A DNA stretch of 7,479 nt. Origin: Thermoplasmata archaeon. Lineage in GTDB: Archaea > Thermoplasmatota > E2 > DHVEG-1 > B8-G13. The stretch spans positions 1-7,479 of the forward strand of contig QMST01000022.1 in the NCBI GenBank assembly GCA_003649745.1. The letters are read 5' to 3'. Below the pieces are notes generated by a model. It searched no databases, was not told the origin of the DNA, and saw nothing but the letters and a program-made list of their open reading frames with translations. A program made the translations under genes and the position numbers. Shown one piece after another: positions 1-5,412 of the stretch. The stretch's first letter is position 1; the number at the start of each line of letters is the position of its first letter.

Positions 1-1065
1 TATCCTAAAGTGTTTATAGGTCCTATGATCCCCCCGGTGAAAGGGGATACATCTATAATAGATACTCCTGAACTGTGGCTTGATAAAAGTATAGATGATA
101 TAATATCCTTTAGATCGCAGTTAGTAAGAGGTATGCACTTAGTAAATGTCTATGATGTTGAAAAATCAGATAAAATTGTAGAATTTACCAGAGAACTGGC
201 TTTATCTGAGAATTCGATTTTCTCTGAGGCCGTTTTTGAAAAAAAACCAGCAGGTAAGATAGCATTTTATGATGATGCACAGCCACATGGCCCAAGTGCG
301 CCTTTAAAAAGATTGTATATTTCTAATCCAAAATATGATCATAGAATAGAAAAAGCATATTATGATACAGATTTAAAAGCCAAAGAAGCTATAATTCAAC
401 TCTATAAGGATAGGACACCGGTTTCTAGGATTCAAAGGGCTTTTAGCATAGGTGCATTTGGTGAAAAAAAATATCGTAAGTTTGTTCCAACTAGATGGAG
501 CATAACAGCTGTTGATTCCATAATTGGTGAAACTCTAATGGAGAACACAAAATCTTTTCCACTGTTAAACGAGTTTCGAGTCTATTTTCATAATCAATAT
601 GATAATAGATGGGTTATTCTCATGATGCCCACGGAGTGGAAATATGAACTAATAGAGGCATGGTATCCAAAAACAACATGGAATCCATATGGAAGAAAGA
701 TAAGGATGTTTAATAGCTATGAGTTTTACAAGGGTAGAAAAACATATGCAGAGATTGGTGGTTGCTATTATGCTGCTAGATTAGCTGTAAACGAGAAATT
801 AAATGTAGAAAAAAGGCAGGCAGGTGTAGTGGTGATGAGAGAAGCTCACCCTGGGTACATTCTACCAGTAGGGGTTTGGAATGTGAGAGAGAGTGTAAGA
901 GAGGCTTTAAGAAAAGATTATACAAAATTTGATACATTAGATGAAGCCCTGTCTTATATCTCCAAAATGCTTGATATACCTATCGAGAGATGGATACAAA
1001 ATAGTGCGATAATAAAAGATGTGATACATCAAAAGAGATTAGAAGACTTTTTAAAAATCTGCTGA
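1..1065 (+). CDS. nre: Nre-family archaeal DNA repair protein, 5'-truncated by the window
   Basis: 354 codons are visible in a frame that is already open at base 1. The first residues, YPKVFIGPMIPP then GDTS and DTPELW, match the conserved block that follows the N-terminal zinc-finger region in Nre proteins (COG1602, about 400 residues as I recall it). The start codon and that zinc finger therefore lie upstream of the window, and the GTG at position 10 is internal. The body has no transmembrane segment or known catalytic signature that I recognise. The C-terminus ends in QKRLEDFL, a PIP-box-like motif for binding the sliding clamp PCNA. Family knowledge: Haloferax NreA contributes to resistance to mitomycin C damage and carries such a motif; the biochemical activity is unclear. 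The next gene begins within 11 bases of this stop, so the two are probably co-transcribed. I am confident of the family; the function comes from homologues. Confidence 0.9.
   Translation, partial: YPKVFIGPMIPPVKGDTSIIDTPELWLDKSIDDIISFRSQLVRGMHLVNVYDVEKSDKIVEFTRELALSENSIFSEAVFEKKPAGKIAFYDDAQPHGPSAPLKRLYISNPKYDHRIEKAYYDTDLKAKEAIIQLYKDRTPVSRIQRAFSIGAFGEKKYRKFVPTRWSITAVDSIIGETLMENTKSFPLLNEFRVYFHNQYDNRWVILMMPTEWKYELIEAWYPKTTWNPYGRKIRMFNSYEFYKGRKTYAEIGGCYYAARLAVNEKLNVEKRQAGVVVMREAHPGYILPVGVWNVRESVREALRKDYTKFDTLDEALSYISKMLDIPIERWIQNSAIIKDVIHQKRLEDFLKIC
1030..1053 (+). other. PIP box (PCNA-interaction motif) at the Nre C-terminus
   Basis: The codons spell Q-K-R-L-E-D-F-L, followed by K-I-C and stop. 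This fits the pattern Q-x-x-(hydrophobic)-x-x-(aromatic)-(hydrophobic/aromatic). The extreme C-terminal location is where PIP boxes occur in Nre proteins and in other archaeal clamp clients. The last position is Leu rather than an aromatic residue, so binding may be weaker than for a QxxLxxFF motif. Confidence 0.75.
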
Positions 1066-1075
1066 AGTGAAAATC

Positions 1076-1876
1076 ATGATAAAGATTAAGGAAGTGAGTT
1101 GTAAAACTGCTCTGTCTAAATCTCTACTGCCTGGTTTAGATTATTCTCTAAATCCATATTATGGTTGTCAACATGGCTGTGTTTATTGTTATGCTCCAAA
1201 TGTTCTTAAAATTGATAGGAGAAACTGGGGTGGTTTTGTAAATGTTAGGAGAAACATTCCAAAGGTTTTATCTAAGGAGATTAGGAGAAAAAAGAGGGGC
1301 ATAGTGGGGATATCCACGGTGACAGATCCCTATCAGCCTTTAGAAAAAAAGTTTAAGTTAACTAGATATTGTCTACAAGAACTATTGAAATATGATTTTC
1401 CAATATGTGTGCAGACAAAGTCAGATTTAGTTTTAAGAGATATTGATCTGATATCAAAGTTTTCAGATGCAGAAGTGGGTTTAACTGTCACAACCTTGGA
1501 TGATGGGGAGAGGAAACTGTTAGAACCAGGTTCGTCTTCTATTAAGAGTAGACTGTTGGCGTTGAAAAAACTGGGGGATGCAGGTATAAGGACATATGTG
1601 TTTTTCGGCCCAATCTATCCAACTATTGAGATGAGAGATGTACCAAAAATTGTGAGGGTTTTTGCAGATTGTGATGTTGATTATGTCATGGTTGATAAAT
1701 TTCATTTTAAAAAGGGTGTTTGGGATGGTATAAAAAATGCGTTGGCAAGGCATCCCGAGATGAAAAATGTTTTTTATAAACGTTTTTTTGTTGATAGGAG
1801 GTATTATACAAGGGTTTTTCACATGGTAGAGGAGGAATGTAGGAAAAACAATATTGGTTTTGAAAAGGCTTTCTAA
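1076..1876 (+). CDS. SPL-family radical SAM protein (spore photoproduct lyase-like)
   Basis: This is a radical SAM enzyme of the COG1533 type. It should bind a [4Fe-4S] cluster and cleave S-adenosylmethionine to start radical chemistry; the substrate is unknown. The cluster motif C-x3-C-x2-C is Cys31, Cys35 and Cys38 in YYGCQHGCVYCY. Other family blocks are STVTDPYQPLEKKFKLTR (80-97), TKSDLVLRDIDLI (114-126) and EPGSSSIKSRLLALKKLG (150-167). At 266 residues it is shorter than bacterial spore photoproduct lyase (about 340), as is usual for archaeal members. I chose ATG 1076: it has a weak GTGA ribosome-binding match 5 nt upstream and gives an N-terminus (MIKIKEV) like those of homologues. GTG 1067, one base after the nre stop, is in frame and would add three residues. 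Pairing with nre suggests a nucleic-acid repair or processing role, but that is inference. The gene ends inside a palindromic terminator shared with the converging gene. Confidence 0.88.
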   Translation: MIKIKEVSCKTALSKSLLPGLDYSLNPYYGCQHGCVYCYAPNVLKIDRRNWGGFVNVRRNIPKVLSKEIRRKKRGIVGISTVTDPYQPLEKKFKLTRYCLQELLKYDFPICVQTKSDLVLRDIDLISKFSDAEVGLTVTTLDDGERKLLEPGSSSIKSRLLALKKLGDAGIRTYVFFGPIYPTIEMRDVPKIVRVFADCDVDYVMVDKFHFKKGVWDGIKNALARHPEMKNVFYKRFFVDRRYYTRVFHMVEEECRKNNIGFEKAF

Positions 1877-1889
1877 AAAATTTTTTAGA
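1872..1889. terminator. Bidirectional palindromic terminator shared by two convergent genes
   Basis: The 18-bp sequence TCTAAAAAATTTTTTAGA is a perfect inverted repeat. It contains the TAA stop of the plus-strand radical SAM gene (1874-1876) and the complement of the TAA stop of the minus-strand IMPase gene (1885-1887). Each strand reads six T's immediately past its partner's stop. More T-runs follow on the plus strand at 1892-1897 and 1915-1920. Archaeal transcription commonly ends at T-tracts, so the site probably terminates both transcripts. No functional data are available. Confidence 0.6.
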
Positions 1890-2637
1890 TGTTTTTTATT
1901 ATCAGGTTAAAAAGTTTTTTGTTGTTTACTGCAACAAAATTTATCTTATCTGTTGCGTTGAGTTTATGTTTTAACTCTTCTCCTTTTTCATCGCAGATTA
2001 TCGCCCCGGCCTCTCTAGCTATTATAAACCCAGCTGCAACATCTGTGGGTCTTATGTGTTTCCTAATGTCTACTATTCCATCTATAGAACCTTTTGCTAG
2101 GTAGGTGAGTTCTAAGGCTACAGAGCCTAGATTTCTGATTCTTCTTATCTTTTTCACGAGGTTTAGCCCTCTGCCTAGTGTGTAAAAGCTGATTGTATAG
2201 GGTTTGTTTTTACTGCTGACTTTGATCTTTCTACCGTTTAGGTAGGCTCCATTTCCAACAAATGCCTCATAGGTGTTTTTTCTTAGTAGCTCGTATATCA
2301 TTCCATAGATTGGTTTTTGTTTTTCGAAGAATGCGATGCTGAAGCAGAAAAATGGTATGCCATTGGCGAAGTTGTATGATCCATCGATGGGGTCTATAAT
2401 TGCGGTGTACTTACTGTTTTTGTTAAGTGTGCCGATTTCTTCGCTAACAATGTTTATACCCAGTTTGGATAAATGTTTTATAGCGGTTTCCTCTGCTTTT
2501 TTATCCATCAACTTGGTTTCGTCTCCACTAGGGTTTCTCCCAAGTATTTTTTTAGATTCTTCTTTTTCAAACAATGGCATAACATTTCTCTCTATTTTTC
2601 TTGCAATAGTTTGTGCAATCTCATTCCATTTCATCAT
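1885..2637 (-). CDS. Archaeal inositol monophosphatase / fructose-1,6-bisphosphatase family protein
   Basis: This 250-residue cytosolic, Mg-dependent phosphatase is full length for the archaeal IMPase/FBPase family (about 250). Visible motifs in order are SGDETKLMD (37-45), the metal-binding SEE (65-67), the signature DPIDGSYNF (82-90) with both metal-binding Asp residues, GAYLNGRKI (130-138) and RPTDVAAG (196-203), whose Asp199 matches the third metal ligand. Archaeal members often act on both inositol-1-phosphate and fructose-1,6-bisphosphate, serving inositol-lipid or solute synthesis and gluconeogenesis. Sequence alone does not tell which dominates here. Two start codons sit in tandem (2637 and 2634). 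A strong GGAGG lies 9 nt before the first, so I use 2637. The gene diverges from eS1 and converges on the radical SAM gene with an 8-bp gap. It is probably a single-gene transcript. Confidence 0.92.
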   Translation of the reverse strand: MMKWNEIAQTIARKIERNVMPLFEKEESKKILGRNPSGDETKLMDKKAEETAIKHLSKLGINIVSEEIGTLNKNSKYTAIIDPIDGSYNFANGIPFFCFSIAFFEKQKPIYGMIYELLRKNTYEAFVGNGAYLNGRKIKVSSKNKPYTISFYTLGRGLNLVKKIRRIRNLGSVALELTYLAKGSIDGIVDIRKHIRPTDVAAGFIIAREAGAIICDEKGEELKHKLNATDKINFVAVNNKKLFNLIIKNI

Positions 2638-2646
2638 ATTTTCCTT

Positions 2647-2651
2647 CCTCC
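2647..2651 (-). promoter_or_regulatory. Ribosome-binding site of the IMPase gene
   Basis: On the minus strand the leader reads CCGGAGGAAGGAAAAT before ATG. GGAGG is a full match to the anti-Shine-Dalgarno core and sits 9 nt from the ATG at 2637, against 12 nt from the second ATG at 2634. This favours the first start. Confidence 0.7.
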
Positions 2652-2693
2652 GGTTTGCTATTGGGTTCCTCTTGCTCTATTTGTAGGTTAAAA

Positions 2694-2703
2694 GGTATAA
2701 AGC
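2694..2703 (-). promoter_or_regulatory. TATA-box candidate for the IMPase gene
   Basis: Read on the minus strand this is GCTTTATACC, an A/T-rich box resembling the archaeal TTTATA consensus. A start site about 25 nt downstream would fall near 2671, leaving a leader of roughly 34 nt that contains the GGAGG site. The prediction rests on sequence resemblance and spacing only. Confidence 0.45.
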
Positions 2704-2713
2704 TTTAAGTATA
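2703..2713 (+). promoter_or_regulatory. TATA-box candidate for the eS1-protease operon
   Basis: CTTTAAGTATA resembles an archaeal box A. A start site about 25 nt downstream (near 2733) would leave a leader of about 35 nt carrying the eS1 ribosome-binding site. It abuts the oppositely oriented box for the IMPase gene, and the two share the 10-bp palindrome TAAAGCTTTA (2698-2707). Binding by TBP has not been shown. Confidence 0.45.
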
Positions 2714-2752
2714 AGTATTTTCATTCCAGATTGCAAAAAATTTGGAAAAAAT

Positions 2753-2759
2753 GAGGGAG
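2753..2759 (+). promoter_or_regulatory. Ribosome-binding site of eS1
   Basis: GAGGGAG lies 8 nt before the ATG at 2768 and contains a GAGG match to the anti-Shine-Dalgarno sequence. It supports the chosen start. Confidence 0.6.
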
Positions 2760-2767
2760 TTAAAAAC

Positions 2768-3565
2768 ATGGTAAAGGCAAAGGCTCATTTAACAGCAAAA
2801 AAGGCTAGGGACAAGTGGAAGGCAAAAAACTGGTATAAGATAATAGCTCCTCCACTATTCGATGAAAAACCTGTGGCTGAGACTCTTGCTGATTCTGAGG
2901 ATAAGCTAATCAATAGAGTCGCTGAAATATCAATGCAAGATCTAACAGGTGATTTCAGAAAATCACATATAAAACTATATTTCAAGGTGAACAAGGTTGA
3001 AGGGAGCAATGCCCTCTCCCATTTTGTTGGTCATAATTTTACCTCAGATTATGTTAGGAGATTGATCAGGAGAAGGAGATCAAAGATAGATGGTATATTT
3101 GATGTTAAGACCAAAGATGGTGGACTAGTTAGGGTGAAAATGCTTGCCACCACAGAGAAAAGGATACAAAACTCGCAGAAACATGCCATTAGGTTGATAA
3201 TGAAAGACACTGTCCTAGCAGAGGGGAAAAAGAGGGGATTTGATGAGTTTATAAAAGATGTCTTAGATGGGAAGATCTCAGAGGAGATACAAAAAAAATG
3301 TAGATCAATATACCCGGTTAGAAGAGTTGAGATTTACAAGACAGAGATTTTCAGTTTGCCAAAGGTGAAGATAAAACCAGTTAAAAAAGAGGAAAAACCA
3401 GCTGTGGAAAAAAAGGAAGGGAAAAAGAAAACTGAAGAGGGTAAGAAGGAAAAGGAGAAAAAAGAGAAGAAGGTTAGAGAAAAAAAGACAGTTGCTAAAA
3501 AGAAGAAGAGTGCGACCAAAAAGAAAAGCACTTCTAAAAAACAGGTTAAAAAGAAAAAAGAATGA
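2768..3565 (+). CDS. rps3ae: Small-subunit ribosomal protein eS1 (S3Ae) with long Lys-rich tail
   Basis: This is a structural protein of the small ribosomal subunit found in archaea and eukaryotes but not bacteria. The 265-residue product has the family N-terminus (KKARDKWKAKNWYKIIAPPLFDE, 11-33), the block ISMQDLTGDFRKSHIKLYFKV (54-74), the basic patch YVRRLIRRRRSKIDG (95-109) and the IYPVRRVEIYK motif (181-191) near the end of the conserved fold. That fold ends around residue 205, close to the usual archaeal length of about 200-220. Residues 206-265 form an added tail, half of them lysine. The start has a good ribosome-binding site. The stop TGA overlaps the ATG of the next gene (ATGA), implying translational coupling. 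Identification is secure; the tail is the odd part. Confidence 0.96.
   Translation: MVKAKAHLTAKKARDKWKAKNWYKIIAPPLFDEKPVAETLADSEDKLINRVAEISMQDLTGDFRKSHIKLYFKVNKVEGSNALSHFVGHNFTSDYVRRLIRRRRSKIDGIFDVKTKDGGLVRVKMLATTEKRIQNSQKHAIRLIMKDTVLAEGKKRGFDEFIKDVLDGKISEEIQKKCRSIYPVRRVEIYKTEIFSLPKVKIKPVKKEEKPAVEKKEGKKKTEEGKKEKEKKEKKVREKKTVAKKKKSATKKKSTSKKQVKKKKE
3383..3562 (+). repeat. Low-complexity Lys/Glu tail-coding tract of eS1
   Basis: Sixty codons (residues 206-265) contain 30 lysines and about 11 glutamates. The first half mixes Lys and Glu (KKEGKKKTEEGKKEKEKKEK). The second half is nearly pure basic, with Ala/Ser/Thr spacers (AKKKKSATKKKSTSKK), like histone-H1-type tails. The sense strand is almost all purine. 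There is no exact DNA repeat unit. The tail is predicted to be disordered and could contact rRNA. Confidence 0.8.
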
Positions 3566-3966
3566 AAAAATTCACTGTTTTTGTATTTGGCAGTAGCTTG
3601 CTATCCAAAGATAGAATAGCATGGGATGTAGCTGATTACATTGTGAAAAACCGGTTGACTAAAAGTTTTGAATTCATTCTTTCAGACAACCCAGAAGAAA
3701 TCATAAAAACCAGGGAGAAAGATATTTTCATACTGGATGTTGTAAAAGGTATTGATGAGGTTTGTATCATAGATGATATTGAGAAACTAGATGAAAAAGG
3801 TATAAACACGCTTCATGATTTTGGATTAGGTTTTTATTTAAAACTGCTTAGAGAAATCAGGGAGATAAACAAGGTTACCATTATTGGTATACCATACGAA
3901 ACAAAAGATGATATATGTAGATTATCTAAGAAGGTGGTAAAGGTTTTAGAGCAAATAGGTATATAG
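3562..3966 (+). CDS. Hydrogenase maturation protease-like protein (HycI/HybD family)
   Basis: The 134-residue protein resembles the endopeptidases that clip the C-terminus of [NiFe]-hydrogenase large subunits after nickel insertion. Three potential metal ligands sit where the family has them: Asp17 in SLLSKDRIAWDVADYI, Asp59 in IFILDVV, and His85 in TLHDFGLGFYLKLLREI, corresponding to Glu16, Asp62 and His93 of E. coli HybD. The usual G-N after the first strand is G-S here (FGSS), and the protein is shorter than HybD or HycI (about 155-165). No hydrogenase gene lies in the window. Its ATG overlaps the eS1 stop by 4 nt and I see no ribosome-binding site of its own, so it is probably translated by re-initiation after eS1. 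It could be a divergent member with another substrate. Fold assignment is fairly good; the exact function is open. Confidence 0.7.
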   Translation: MKKFTVFVFGSSLLSKDRIAWDVADYIVKNRLTKSFEFILSDNPEEIIKTREKDIFILDVVKGIDEVCIIDDIEKLDEKGINTLHDFGLGFYLKLLREIREINKVTIIGIPYETKDDICRLSKKVVKVLEQIGI

Positions 3967-3984
3967 AAAACATTAAAGAATGAA

Positions 3985-3992
3985 TTTATGAT
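3985..3992 (+). promoter_or_regulatory. TATA-box candidate, leaderless promoter for the flavoprotein-mre11-rad50 unit
   Basis: TTTATGAT sits in the 50-bp gap after the protease-like gene. Its centre is about 28 nt before the ATG at 4017, the spacing expected if transcription starts at or next to the start codon. No ribosome-binding site precedes that ATG (the 15 bases before it read TGGGGTTTTCTATCAT), which fits a leaderless mRNA. This is a prediction from sequence. Confidence 0.4.
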
Positions 3993-4016
3993 AAAAAACA
4001 TGGGGTTTTCTATCAT

Positions 4017-5387
4017 ATGGGTGAGGAAATAATAGTTGTAGGTTGTGGGGCATCTGGAGGAACCGCAGCGCAGTTTGCAAGAAAAACAAGTAGAAACGCA
4101 AATGTGACAGTGTTTGAAAAATCAAAATATCCACAGTATTCTAAATGTGCTCTGCCATATTTGATATCTGGAAAAATCAGTGGACCTGAGAAACTAATAG
4201 AGTTTTCAGTGGAATGGTTTAACAGGGCAAAAATAAAATTGTTTTTGAATTCAACTGTTACAGGGATTGATGATAAAAAGGTTTATGTTAAAAAAAACTC
4301 GGAGGTTATAGTGAAAGAATATGATAAACTTGTTATAGCCACTGGTGCGAGATCAGCTGTTCCACCTATAAAAAATATTTTAGATAAAAATGGTGAGTTG
4401 AAAAAAGGTGTTTTCACTTTGAGGACAGTTGATGATGCAATAAAAATAATTAACTATATTGGTGATAGGAAGAGAAATGCGTTGATAGTAGGGGGAGGGT
4501 TGATAGGTTTAGAGGTTGCTGAGGCGTTTTATTCTAGAAAATTAAATGTTACAGTGGTTGAAATGTTGCCTAATATTTTACCATCCATGATTGATGAGGA
4601 TATGAGCAGAGAACTCTATGATCAGCTAAGTGGGTATATAGATATTTTTACTAATCATATGGTATTAGATGTAGAGGGAGATGACAAGGTGGAGTCTGTT
4701 AGGGTAAAAAACAATGGGAATGGGGAGGAGTTTAAGCTCCCGGTTGATGTTCTTGTGATTTCTACTGGTATAAAACCTGATGTGGATTTAGCAAGATCTA
4801 TTGGTTGTAAAATAGGTGAAAAAGGTGGGATAGTGGTTAATAGAAGATGTGAGACAAGTGTAGAAAATGTTTATGCTGTTGGTGATTGTACTGAGGGTAG
4901 AGATTTTGTCACTGGTGGATCATTTCCTGTTGGTCTGGGAAGCATCGGTGTTAGACAGGGTATTGTTGCAGGTGTAAATGCGGCAGGAGGCGATATGGAG
5001 TTGTTTGATGGTTTTTTGCAGACTAGGACCACGAGGCTTTTTGATGTTGAAATCGCGGCTGTGGGGCCGGTATCTGCTGTTTTAGATGATGATGTTGTGA
5101 GTGGAAAATTTAGAGGATCAACTCATCCTGAATACTATCCTGGTGGTTCTCAGGTGGTTGTAAAAGTTCTCTGCAATAAGTTTGATAAACGTATTGTTGG
5201 TGCACAGGTTATTGGTAAAAATGCAGCGCAGAGGATAAACACAATGGCATGTGCCTTGTTGCATAAAATGGGTGTTGATGATTTTATAAAGCTGGAGACA
5301 GCCTATGCGCCACCTATAGCGCCTACGATAGATCCACTGGCTGCTGCATGTGAAGTAGCAAACATGAAACTAAGAAGGAGAAACTAA
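4017..5387 (+). CDS. CoA-disulfide reductase / NADH oxidase-type FAD-dependent oxidoreductase
   Basis: This 456-residue cytosolic flavoenzyme uses NAD(P)H to reduce a disulfide, polysulfide or oxygen. The FAD Rossmann motif is GCGASG (9-14). Cys44 in SKCALPYLISG is the single redox-active cysteine of the CoA-disulfide reductase/NADH oxidase/NAD(P)H sulfur oxidoreductase group. The first domain ends with ATG (108-110). The NAD(P) motif is GGGLIG (159-164), and VYAVGDC (285-291) is the second FAD contact. The C-terminal dimerisation domain carries PEYYPGG (371-377) and AYAPPIAPTIDPL (429-441), the tyrosine-containing motifs typical of CoA-disulfide reductases. Length is normal for the family (about 440-460). 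The start is the only sensible ATG. It lacks a ribosome-binding site and may be leaderless. Substrate (CoA disulfide, sulfur or O2) cannot be decided from sequence. mre11 follows within 25 bases. Confidence 0.9.
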   Translation: MGEEIIVVGCGASGGTAAQFARKTSRNANVTVFEKSKYPQYSKCALPYLISGKISGPEKLIEFSVEWFNRAKIKLFLNSTVTGIDDKKVYVKKNSEVIVKEYDKLVIATGARSAVPPIKNILDKNGELKKGVFTLRTVDDAIKIINYIGDRKRNALIVGGGLIGLEVAEAFYSRKLNVTVVEMLPNILPSMIDEDMSRELYDQLSGYIDIFTNHMVLDVEGDDKVESVRVKNNGNGEEFKLPVDVLVISTGIKPDVDLARSIGCKIGEKGGIVVNRRCETSVENVYAVGDCTEGRDFVTGGSFPVGLGSIGVRQGIVAGVNAAGGDMELFDGFLQTRTTRLFDVEIAAVGPVSAVLDDDVVSGKFRGSTHPEYYPGGSQVVVKVLCNKFDKRIVGAQVIGKNAAQRINTMACALLHKMGVDDFIKLETAYAPPIAPTIDPLAAACEVANMKLRRRN

Positions 5388-5390
5388 AAA

Positions 5391-5402
5391 AGAGGGGGTG
5401 AT
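5391..5402 (+). promoter_or_regulatory. Strong ribosome-binding site that decides the mre11 start
   Basis: AGAGGGGGTGAT ends in GGTGAT, a long match to the anti-Shine-Dalgarno sequence of archaeal 16S rRNA. It overlaps the in-frame GTG at 5398, which makes that GTG unlikely as a start. The TTG at 5413 lies 10 nt downstream, a workable spacing. Confidence 0.55.
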
Positions 5403-5412
5403 TTGTGAGAGT

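Noticed and set aside
10..12. GTG as the start codon of the Nre gene
   Set aside because: The codons before it (YPK) continue the conserved YPKVxxGPM block of Nre proteins, so the frame is open at the window edge and the true start is upstream.
2336..2691. Two overlapping hydrophobic plus-strand ORFs that look like membrane proteins
   Set aside because: They lie antisense to the well-supported IMPase gene. Their Phe/Leu/Ser richness is what the complement of Lys/Glu/Asn-rich coding sequence gives, and they have no family motifs.
3291..3298. Run of eight A's in eS1 (also 464-471 in nre and 7369-7376 in rad50) as a programmed frameshift site
   Set aside because: The frames continue cleanly through each run into conserved sequence, and no alternative frame opens. 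They reflect A-rich Lys codons.
3334..3531. Phe-rich minus-strand ORF
   Set aside because: It is the shadow of the lysine-rich eS1 tail: AAA/AAG codons read TTT/CTT on the other strand.
3383..3562. Polypurine tract as a triplex or origin-like element
   Set aside because: The purine bias is fully explained by Lys/Glu codons, and no origin-type repeats or initiator-binding motifs are visible nearby.
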